NCBI RefSeq assembly: GCF_000315625.1
Contig: NW_005434661.1
Span: forward strand, 373,069-437,068
DNA from: Guillardia theta CCMP2712
Taxonomy: Eukaryota; Cryptophyceae; Pyrenomonadales; Geminigeraceae
Direction of reading: 5' to 3'
Length of the DNA: 64,000 bases
Positions 55,785 to 64,000 of this stretch are shown piece after piece. Within the stretch, counting starts at the first letter, position 1. Each line of letters begins with the position of its first letter. The notes beneath the pieces were generated by a model. It had not been told where the DNA came from. It ran no database searches and was given only the letters and a program-made list of their open reading frames with translations. A program made the position numbers and the translations under genes.

Positions 55785-58315
55785 TCATCTTTTTGTACAA
55801 TCATATATGTCTAAAGTAAGTTGATCTTGTAAGGATTTTGATGCTCCCATCGATGGCGCATCTTCTGTGGACAAATGCGGAAAGATCGATTTATACAAGA
55901 TACATTTTGAACCTGCCACGAAGAATCAGATGATTGCGATCTCAACGATATTCTATGTATCAATCCAATGGTCAATATTCCCATTACCATTCACTAGATC
56001 GTTGTTATGGTCTATACTCCCTGGAAGAATCACAAAGACTTCTCCCTGCTGTCCATCAGAAAGTCAGAAGCTCGACTCCTGAGACACCTCGACTCCTGTC
56101 AATTCTAACCTTGATGGTGTTCACCGCATGCTGAATACGCTTCAAATCCCCCCTGCAAGATCGAGCGAGCTCCACTTCACATCAAGAACTCCTGCAAAGC
56201 TCAAGATGACTCCTCCTCACACTCCTCTCGAATCATCATGCATACCTAACGCAGAAGGCATGGAGAGCAATGAGCTCACCGGAGGCATGTACGTGTGCGA
56301 CCAAATCACGTGTCTCGTTATCATGCTCCTCCTGCCCTCACGCTTCGCGCAAATGGCGCTAGTATCCTCCTCCAACCATGACAGTACCTGTCGCCATGCG
56401 TCACTCAATCTATCGGCTGAATCCTGAGCCATACCTTAGTGATGCCAGCCTGGTGCAGAAACCCAAAGAAAACAATCAAAAGTGCATTGAAAATCATCCA
56501 CATGATAATTCTGTGACTCCTCATCCCTTCAGCTCCGAAGATTTTATTCCCACACAGGACACACAATGGTACTATCATTGGTAACAGGAATCTCGGCTCC
56601 TGGTTCAAATCAGCTATCGAAGCAATAATCTTCATTTGACCTGATGCGGAGCGAGGGACAGGAGGCAAATTCCAGAACTTGCCATGGCAGTCAAACAAAT
56701 TCGAATCTTCAGATCGCAAGTCATTCGGAAAAATAGCAAGTCTTGCTCTAAACTAACCTTGTAGTGAATTTCTAACTTGTAAGAAGTGCGATGAAATTGT
56801 TGAAACTTGAAAAAATGGTACACTGACTTTAGAAGAGTTGTGGCAGAAAGAATGTACAGCGGCCCGAACATCTGGTTGATAAAGTCAGTTGAAATGAATG
56901 TCAAGCGTTGGAATGTCATGAGGATGGAGTCAATACCAGCACTGCGTTGACGACAATGTGTGTAATTCGTGGGTGGAGACCATGAGTTTCCAGATTCTTT
57001 GAGTTTAGATTGTATCTATGAAAGGTTTCAGATTTTCAATGAGAGAGTCAAATCAATTGAAGTACAGAAAAGAATTGATTGGGCTTATGACAAGATGTTT
57101 TGATGCCAGAGAAGGGATATCAGAAATGTGGCCAGAGATGAAGAACTGCTGCATTTGATCCCAGTGCAGGGTAATCTTTCCAAAATACAGAGAATCCAGG
57201 AAGATCAATGTGATCGAAGAGAACAAGAAACCCAGTATCTGCATTGAACTTTGAGACTACAAGTTCAGCAAGACTTTCTGATGACCAGGCTGGCAATGTG
57301 GGCTCTTTTCCTGTCACTATTTTGAAAAGAATGATGAGTCACGTAAAGGAATATTTCGACAGCTTACTGTTGGTCAAGAAAGATGTATAGAAATAGCGGC
57401 CAGGCGTAAAGAATGAAAGTAAATCTGATAAATACACCTGAAAGAAGATGTTGAAAATCCAACACAAAAGACAAGGACCAAATTTGAAATACCTACAGCT
57501 GTTAGACCTCCAGTAAACATCGCTGTGATCCTGTGGGTTTGCTGGATCATGTCTTGTATTTGCATCGTAGTCAAACAACCTGTTCCTACTCGACGATGTG
57601 ATGAGAAGGGTAACTAGCCAGAGAATCTCTGTTTCGTAACTGGAACGAATCATGAAGAACGAACTTGAACCGAAAAAAATCTCACGTGTTTGAAAAAGGT
57701 CGTGTGCATAGAAACAAAACCGGCCAGGAAGTGGCAAGACAGAGCAAGACAGCTTGCCAGTGCTCTCCGCATCTTTCAGACAGATGATCTGTAAAACACA
57801 TTACTCTTGATACAAGCAAAAAGTTAGCGCACAAGCGGCATAGTCCAACAGAAAAGAATTAGCAAACGCCAAGTATCTCGGTGCATGCTAAAACAAATGC
57901 AAGCAATCTCAGCAAAAGGTGTTCACGATTTGCAATAAGACCAGAATTGTCTCTGCGCTAATTCGGAATCCCAGCATAGTTTGAAATGCTGCGGCAAGCC
58001 GTATGGGCAGGCCTGAGAGATACAGTCAACAATGAAATGTTTCCTTGCCGAAACAACCCGCTGCCACTTCGGGCATGAAGAAAGAGCGACAAGGGCGGTC
58101 ATTCTTGAACTCCCATGGTAGTTGTACATCTGCAAGGTCTGGGTGAGAATGAGCAGCATGTCTGCCAAGGCATTACCGAGGGTTCGGTCACGTACTGCAA
58201 ATACTTCTTGGGCTTGAAAGAATTCGTCCGGGTGTAGGTAACCATGGGTGTAGATCATAGCGAACCGCACAGTGATGACAACACCGTAGATGACCAGGAA
58301 CTTATGGAGTCGCAT
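55785..58315 (-). CDS. GPI mannosyltransferase (PIGZ/SMP3-like, GT22 family)
   Basis: Minus-strand multi-exon gene. ATG 58315 opens MRLHKFLVIYGVVITVRFAM and THGYLHPDEFFQAQEVF, the GT22 HPDE catalytic loop. Next come WEFKNDRPCRSFFMPEVAAG (the WEF...RS motif, about 58110), SSYETEILWLVTLLITSS (about 57640), a membrane exon LFSSITLIFLDSLYFG with SPINSFLYFN (about 57060), then NLETHGLHPRITHIVVNAVL (about 56980), QEPRFLLPMIVPLCVL (about 56600), HVIWSHTYMPP (about 56300), and last exons QGEVFVILPGSIDHNNDL and FPHLSTEDAPSMG with TGA at 55785-55787. HGLHPR-H and EPRFLLP are shared by PIGB, PIGM-like and PIGZ enzymes; HGLHPRITH near the end best fits PIGZ/SMP3, which adds the fourth mannose of GPI anchors in the ER. 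Other GT22 members are the alternative. Confidence 0.8.
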
Positions 58316-59004
58316 GCTTGTCTATGACACAGCGAGCGGCACTTCGGGATTTAAGATAACAAAGTGCAACAAAGTGGCGACGTGTCGGAGAATCGGAATT
58401 GGAATTCGTTTTCTACCATGCAGAGAGAAAGAGAGACAGACAGACAGACAGATAAATCAATCACAGAGAGGATCTTTTTTGAGAAACGGAGAGTTCGCGT
58501 CGTCGTTGTCATACTTTCTGTCCTTCTCATCCTCCTCTCTGCCATGCCACTCCCTGTACTTGTGCCGCCATTGGCAACTGCATTGGCAAGGTTTGTGGCC
58601 GGTATGAGCCCCAGCGTGTCGAGGGGTCCCAAACCCCTGAAACAAAGGGGTGGAAGCGATTCAGGAGAAATTGTCTGGGTACTCTGCCTAGGATCAAGGG
58701 GTAGGGGTACTGGATCACCCCACCAGTAGAATTCTTGTTAGCAAATAGAGGGGTAGTCATTCAATATTTTGGACAGGGGGTGGTCTCAACATATTTTCGA
58801 GGGTAGGGGTATATCGTCGCAGTGTTTGGACGGGTAGTGATAAACAGGGGTAGGGGTAATAAAATAAGGGGGTAGTTTGTCTAGCTCAGGACAGGTATGA
58901 CAAGGGTGGGGGGTACTAAAACAATGATTAGGTGGTAGGGTACAGACACCTTGCGGTGGGGTGGTTAAAAAAAACTCCTCGTGCGCGTGAGACAGACAAG
59001 CGCC
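58316..59004. other. Divergent spacer between PIGZ-like and RPL10 genes
   Basis: 689 bases, with CAGA repeats (58436-58452) and a 355-base region densely packed with GGGGTA/GGGTGG motifs, described separately. No gene recognised. Confidence 0.6.
58615..58970. promoter_or_regulatory. Large GGGGTA-rich region upstream of RPL10
   Basis: At least eight occurrences of GGGGTA or GGGTAG, including AGGGGTACTGGATC, GGGGTAGTCATTC, GGGTAGGGGTATATCG, GGGGTACTAAAAC and GTGGTAGGGTACAG. It sits in the spacer between the divergent PIGZ-like and RPL10 starts, ending about 35 bases before the RPL10 ATG. Both strand-asymmetric G-runs (possible G-quadruplexes) and a promoter function are plausible; neither is shown. 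Confidence 0.45.
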
Positions 59005-60312
59005 ATGGGCAGAAGTAAGAAGATGCAGAGGCGGAGGTGCAGGATGCGAAGGAATATCATGACAATGCTGTTGATGCCTGTCTTGGGGATGATACAAAAT
59101 CTCATTCTTACCGATGCCTGCATGTCCATCATTCCTGTTTCCTTGTGTAATGGTGTGCATGTCTCTTTGTTCGTGCTCGCTCAACTCTTACTGTCGACGG
59201 CGGCAACATACGTCCCTTGTTCTTGTAAAGCGTGCAATTGCGCATCTTGCCCTATGCGTCTTCACTTTGCTTAGATGCCGTTGTGGTGCCTGGGCTTTCT
59301 CAGGACGCTACATGAAAGACTGCCCCCTGTCACTTGGGCGTCCTCATGTCGGCCGTCCTCCAGACCATGTGGTTGAGGGTTGGATGTGGGACTACATGTT
59401 TCGTTCGCTGTCATGATGATTCTGATGTGGAGATCTCTCTTGTGATGAGTGCTCATCTACATTCCAGGACCCTGGAAGTGTTCTCGTTACATCAAGAACA
59501 AGCCCTACATCAAGTCACGCTACTGCCGTGGTGTGCCAGGTTGGCCTCTCGCTTGATTGCTCTCAACCCTTCTGATGATGCATAACAGAGGCTAAGATCA
59601 AGATTTTTGATGTCGGCAAAAAGAGAGTTGGTGTTCACCAGTTCCCTGCCTGTGTGCACTTGCTCTCCCTTGAGAAGGAGCAGATCTCTTCCGAGTCCCT
59701 CGAGGCAGCTCGTGTCAGTGCCAACAAGCACATGATCAACTCCGTCGGAAAGGATAACTTCCACATCCGCATCCGTCTTCATCCCTACAACATCATCCGT
59801 ATCAACAAGATGCTTACCTGTGCAGGAGCAGATCGTCTGCAGACTGGTATGCGTGGTGCTTACGGAAAGCCCTCGGGCCTTTGCGCTCGTGTCAAGATCA
59901 ACCAGATCATGATCTCCATCCGTACCCATCTCAAGGGAGAGGACGCCGCTGTTGAGGCTCTCCGCAAGGCCAAGTTCAAGTTCCCTGGTCGTCAGCTCGT
60001 GTACGTTTCTCGCAACTGGGGCTTCACCAAGTTCCCCAAGGATGTCTACATGCAGGGAAGTACTGGAGGCTTCGATGAGGAGGGCAACCCCACTCCTCCT
60101 AGGGTGAGTATCTCATTGTGTCTTGTCTCGTTTGTCTAACTTGCTCGCAGATTGAGTGGAGAGGTGCCGTCGGAAAGATTCAGCCTGACGGTGTTGGCTG
60201 CAAGTTGATTACCAAGAAGAGCGTTCGTCTTTCAAAGCTGGGAATTTGGCACAAGTCCTCGGGTGACAACAAGGAGAAGCCCAACGATGCTATGCGCCTC
60301 AACTGGACCTAA
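59005..60312 (+). CDS. RPL10: 60S ribosomal protein L10 (uL16)
   Basis: Large-subunit protein uL16, which helps form the peptidyl-tRNA site. Exon 1 is only ten coding bases (59005-59014: M G R plus one base). Intron 1 is 59015-59467. Exon 2 (59468-59539) gives [20 protein letters not shown]. Exon 3 (59589-60103) has [60 protein letters not shown] and [15 protein letters not shown]. Exon 4 (60151-60312) has [20 protein letters not shown] and ends RLNWT and TAA. Phases match (coding total 759 bases, 252 residues). The start MGRRP matches eukaryotic L10 exactly. The C-terminal part is longer than the usual roughly 215 residues and diverges from animal L10. Confidence 0.95.
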
Positions 60313-61080
60313 GCTGGTTGACGTTTCTACGAGTTGCTACCTTAGAGTTTTGGAATATACCTCTCAAACTGTGCTTTGTCCATCGATTGCATATTGAATA
60401 GCATGTAATGCTGGATAGCAACCCCAGGAAGACTCTTGCAGAAGCCTTCCCGGTGTCTTCGTTCATAGATCACAGTTGCAAAAGGCACAGCAAAATTGCT
60501 GAAAACACTGAGTTAGGCGAAGGTGTAATGCAAGGAAAGCAACAACACACGATTTGGATGTGAAGGCAACCGCTACATGGCATGACTTCTTCTGTGGCAA
60601 ACAGTCTTCTCCTTGCAAAGGTAGGACGGTTGTGTACATGAGAGCATTCGATGGTTTTCACCAACTACGAATCATACTGAGAGTGTGCCATACGATAATA
60701 TTTGTATGCAAAATGGAAGCATACCACGAAGAGATCGTCTATTCAAACTCAAAAATACGAATGCATATACTTAGACTCAACTAAGCCCCTGCCAAATGTT
60801 ATTGAGTTGAAGGAAATGACACGACTTGTTAAAAAAAACAATTTGAGCGTTGTGAGAGCATGATTCATTCATGTACGATCACAACAGAATAGCGAGGGGC
60901 TTGGGCTTGGGTTGGAATAGACGGCAAGGACGACAATGAAAACAGCAGGACGACGCTGGTCATCAAGAGGAGAGCAGAACCAGAGGATGCAGTGGTGGGA
61001 GAAAACCAGAACATCTCGGAGAGCACCACAACATTTATACATCAACTTCTGAGGGCGATGATCTTTACAATTGCCCTTAC
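60313..61080. other. Intergenic, nothing recognised
   Basis: Spacer downstream of RPL10. Short open frames on both strands lack family features. The first exon of the following plus-strand gene may lie here. Confidence 0.5.
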
Positions 61081-62030
61081 CTGGGTCCTGGAGTCCAACT
61101 CTCCTCCCCCCGAGCTGCCGTTCGACCTTTCCATCTCCCTCCACCTACCAGCACTCTGACGGTAATCCTCCTCCCCTCCCCTCCCTCCTGCCTACAAGAG
61201 CCTCGAACTGCACTCATCTGTACTGTGCTGTCCTCCCCTCCCCTCCCCTCCCCTCCCCTCCCCTCCCCTCCCGTTCTTCTGCTTCGCATCGCCCTTCCGA
61301 GGTCAGCAGCTGCTGACCTCGTCGCCGTGCTCAGGTGAACGCGATCGCTACAAGGGAGCGATGGAAGGCAAAGATGCTTGTGGGCCTCATCCCCTCGCTG
61401 ACTCCCGAAATAGAACAAAAAACCCGGTCGCCATGTTCGAGCTTCTCGCCACCCAGCAGAGCCAGGTACCGCCTTGATGCGCTTGCTCGTGGGCATGAAG
61501 GGTCCGTAGAGACGATGATGACAATGATGATGATGTTTCTATCTCAACCACTCCTTGTGCTCGTTAATCTCCACGAGGACCTCCTGCACATTTTCCAGAA
61601 TGAGAACCGTCGAAACAAGTTCTGACGTGCTGGTCGCGGGCTGATCGATGCCTGTGCACTTCTTGATGTTGTCGCAAACCGAAAACTAGTCTTCTATTGG
61701 CTTAAAAGATGGTCTTGTACATGCACGCCCGTTTGGATCCTGATTGTTACATCGAATAGATGATTGTTCATTGATGCATTCATCGCATCTTGTCACTTGT
61801 TGATTCGTTGATATATCTTACTTGTTCACTTTCGATCAATCCTGACACTATTTGTTGACTGTTTCTCTCAGGTCACGCAGCAGCTTTTTGGCACTGATTT
61901 CCCTCTTGCTGACAAGATTCTCAACTCCAAGTGAGGGTGACGTACCGAATGCTACCAGTCTGACTCTGTGAACATCCACAGGTCAACCAAGGGTGGAGCA
62001 GATTTCTTCTATGTTAAGCATCAGGCCTAA
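61081..62030 (+). CDS. Small hypothetical protein, 5' end unresolved
   Basis: I do not recognise this protein. Three compatible exons: one ending STYQHSD (about 61160), one with ERDRYKGAMEGKDACGPHPL and NPVAMFELLATQQSQ (about 61336-61465), one with VTQQLFGTDFPLADKILNS (61873-61931), and a last exon STKGGADFFYVKHQA ending TAA at 62028-62030. The middle intron is about 400 bases, long for this window. A CT-rich run (61235-61270) lies in the first intron. The start codon was not found. FGTDFPLADKIL followed by GGADFFYVK looks like a conserved globular end, but I cannot name the family. Confidence 0.45.
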
Positions 62031-62707
62031 GCGATCAAGCTGCCCGGCTCTGAATGATTTGTATTTGAATCTTGCCATTTACCTGTCGCAAGACAGAGAT
62101 CATAAGCCCCTAGTTTCATCGTAATGCTTCAAGTGCTTGTGCTTTACGCAGAATACGAATTCAATTTGATTTGAATGAAGTTAGCAACTGATAGATTGCC
62201 TGGTATGTTAAGTCGATGTTGGTAAACCACTTGAGCTGTTGCAGCTGTAGCTAATGCAAGCAGATACTGTTCTGGATGATATTGCATCCACATGAGACAA
62301 TCACAGGAACCTTTCAACCAAGAAGATTAGTGCGCACAGACCATTGTCGACTGCCATACACGTGTGCACTGATCCTGTCGCTTGTTCTTTGCGCTTGGTA
62401 CTCGTGGACTGTGGTCTAAACTTAAATAGAACTAGCTCAATTGCCTAAACTAAACAAAGCCTTGCGAAATATTCTTACAAATCGCTAAATTTGCATATTT
62501 TCTATCATGGCAAAGCATATACCATAACATCTAATTCATGGATATTTCCAAGCTGATCGTGAATTCCAATTGACATGTCATCAGCGATGATGAAAATGAA
62601 GTACCATACGCTGCCAAACATCCTCACAGAGCCCCAAGAAAGCACGCAAGAATTATCGACAGAGCCCCAATCACGCAAGAATTATCGTTTTCAATCATTC
62701 TACAGCT
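62031..62707. other. Convergent spacer, AT-rich, nothing recognised
   Basis: Between the stop of the unknown plus-strand gene and the SRP9 stop. AT-rich, without an open frame of interest. Confidence 0.6.
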
Positions 62708-63291
62708 TTACTTTCCCTTCTTCTTCTTCTTCTTTCCTTCAGCTCCTTCGGTAGGGACATGATGCTGCGTCTGTGCCTGTGCCTGCTGCTGCGCTGCTTC
62801 TGCTCATCTCGTCAGCTTCACATCTAGAACAGCATACAGGTGCAAATTACAGACCTGATTCAATGTCTGCTAGAATGGACGAAGACGCCTCAGCATCAAT
62901 CTGTCAGAGAGCTTCAGACGCGACCGAACAGGCAAAGCCACGCCCAAGACCTTTTGGCTTGGCATCAACCGTAGAAACAGATTATTCAATCTTTCCATCT
63001 TCTTGACATCAAGTGACTGATCTGTCTTGTACTTTATGCACTGCCACATCGTAAGCCAACAAACCGAGCTATTCAAATTGCTCACCACCACATCGTCAGT
63101 GACCTTCAATACCAGTTGTGCATCAACATGCCTATACTTAATAAGATATCTCGTCTGCACGAAGTGTTAGCCGTCAATGATCAATGCAATCTGCATGTCA
63201 GTCATGTTCAAGAAAACACCTTGTCGGGAGACTTGATCAAGAGCTCTTGCGCTGCCTGCATGAAATCGTCCCAATTGTTGATGTACACCAT
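62708..63291 (-). CDS. SRP9: Signal recognition particle 9 kDa protein (SRP9)
   Basis: Minus-strand gene. ATG 63291 gives MVYINNWDDFMQAAQELLIK (the SRP9 start, with a Trp-Asp-x-Phe core). Later exons give TRYLIKYRHVDAQLVLKVTD, CIKYKTDQSLDVKKMERLNN and LFLRLMPSQK, then a tail exon with Ala/Gln repeats ending EGAEGKKKKKKGK and TAA at 62708-62710. The KYRH and CIKYKTDQ..D.KK.E..N blocks are diagnostic. SRP9 pairs with SRP14 and binds the Alu domain of SRP RNA to slow elongation during ER targeting. The Gln/Ala plus poly-Lys C-terminus extends beyond the animal protein and is probably lineage-specific. Confidence 0.9.
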
Positions 63292-63814
63292 CTTGCCCGA
63301 ATTTCTTGAATCCAAAGAGAAGCTTTGTGCTATTCACGTAAGGATATTTGATTTCTTCCTCGAATGCTTCTTTGTTTGTCTCCTTGCTTTCGCTCTTCCC
63401 TCGTCCCTTGCCGTTGCTTCACGCCCCTCCCACCATGGCCTCTACTACCACGTGCACAAGCCGGATATTATCCGGCAATGACTAAGACATATTGATTAAA
63501 AAATGAATACCGGACTGACTGCGCTGGCCCTCAGACGTTCAGTAGACCGTCGGACCGTACTTGACGGACGGTACGGTACGAGTTTGTTAGACTTGTACCA
63601 CATCAGTTGACCTCAGCTGCAACAAGACAGTTTTTGCTTATCAAAGACCGAGTTTAATTCCGGGTATGGCAGCACTCGGTCAGTGTGACACTCTCAGCTC
63701 CGAAGGCTCTCGCCGCCGTATCAACGCCCCGGGCCATTGGTCTTCACGGATGGTCATGAGATTTTACTTGACATTTCTTTGTACATGTTAGGTTGCCGCT
63801 GGTCTGAGCCCGGG
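63292..63814. other. Spacer upstream of SRP9, nothing recognised
   Basis: Includes the SRP9 promoter region and inverted GGACGGTACGGTACG sequence near 63565-63580, and a CCCCGGGCC cluster (about 63727). No gene recognised. Confidence 0.5.
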
Positions 63815-64000
63815 TCAGTCTGCTGGGAGAGAGCTGAATCGTCTCAATGCATTTGATCGCTTTAGAAGTCCATCAGCTTGAATATCTGAAGTTCTGCCCA
63901 GGAGGGCACTGGCTCGCAGCTTCTTCTTCTTGTGACTGTTCAGCTCTTTCTCCTTCATCTTCTGAGCTCTGCGATTGAAGTAGAACCACCGGAAGGGACT
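63815..64000 (-). CDS. 3' end of a hypothetical gene running off the window
   Basis: A minus-strand frame enters from the right edge: SPFRWFYFNRRAQKMKEKEL, then NSHKKKKLRASALLGRTSDI and a basic end finishing RRFSSLPAD with TGA at 63815-63817. About 60 residues are visible, basic, without a recognised family. A second frame is also open for part of this stretch, so the call is modest. Confidence 0.4.
   Translation of the reverse strand, partial: SPFRWFYFNRRAQKMKEKELNSHKKKKLRASALLGRTSDIQADGLLKRSNALRRFSSLPAD

Noticed and set aside
58615-58970. GGGGTA-rich region as an internal telomere
   Set aside because: Units are irregularly spaced and mixed with other sequence, and similar shorter blocks occur in several gene spacers; a promoter-type element fits better.

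Overview
The window is nuclear DNA from a eukaryote. Protein-coding regions are cut into many short exons by mostly short GT-AG introns (about 40-120 bases), and recognisable products include ribosomal protein L10, SRP9, a P4-ATPase, a BK-type potassium channel and a ciliary dynein-regulatory-complex-like subunit. The compact, intron-dense layout and the ciliary gene fit a unicellular flagellate alga or protist. A cryptophyte such as Guillardia is my best guess, but the sequence alone does not prove it. No prokaryotic operons, CRISPR arrays, tRNA or rRNA genes or complete transposons were seen. There is one assembly gap (Ns, 1090-1272).

Layout. 0.5-8.3 kb: a DUF1415 protein (+) converging on a Slo/BK-like potassium channel (-). 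8.6-13.6 kb: an unrecognised multi-exon gene (+), a TRM9-type tRNA wobble-uridine methyltransferase (-) and a small coiled-coil gene (-). 14.7-15.9 kb: an intronless TKL-like protein kinase (+). 17-23.4 kb: a probable Kelch-RCC1 double-propeller protein and a PP2C phosphatase (both -). 24.8-27.6 kb: a PBZ zinc-finger protein (+). 27.8-32.3 kb: a coiled-coil plus leucine-rich-repeat protein (-). 33-36.5 kb: an ankyrin-TPR protein (+) and a HEAT-repeat protein (-). 36.9-44.5 kb: an acidic-tail protein (+), a long coiled-coil protein (-) and a DRC9/IQCG-like protein (+). 44.5-52 kb: an ATP9/Neo1-type P4-ATPase (-, intronless) and another coiled-coil protein (+). 52-58.3 kb: a rhamnose-mutarotase-like protein (-), an F-box-like/beta-helix protein (+), a small coiled-coil protein (+) and a PIGZ/SMP3-like GPI mannosyltransferase (-). 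59-64 kb: RPL10 (+), an unknown small protein (+), SRP9 (-) and the 3' end of one more gene (-).

Genes mostly alternate strand, so the window is a chain of head-to-head and tail-to-tail pairs. Tail-to-tail pairs are often 28-135 bases apart. Several head-to-head spacers share a GGGGTA-rich block with a GGGTACTT core, proposed here as a bidirectional promoter element. Many introns and spacers carry long di-, tri-, penta- or hexanucleotide microsatellites, which produce large but meaningless low-complexity open frames. Exon boundaries were worked out by eye from reading frame, splice consensus and family motifs. They are most reliable for RPL10, SRP9, the kinase, the P4-ATPase, PP2C, the mutarotase and the 3' ends of most genes.
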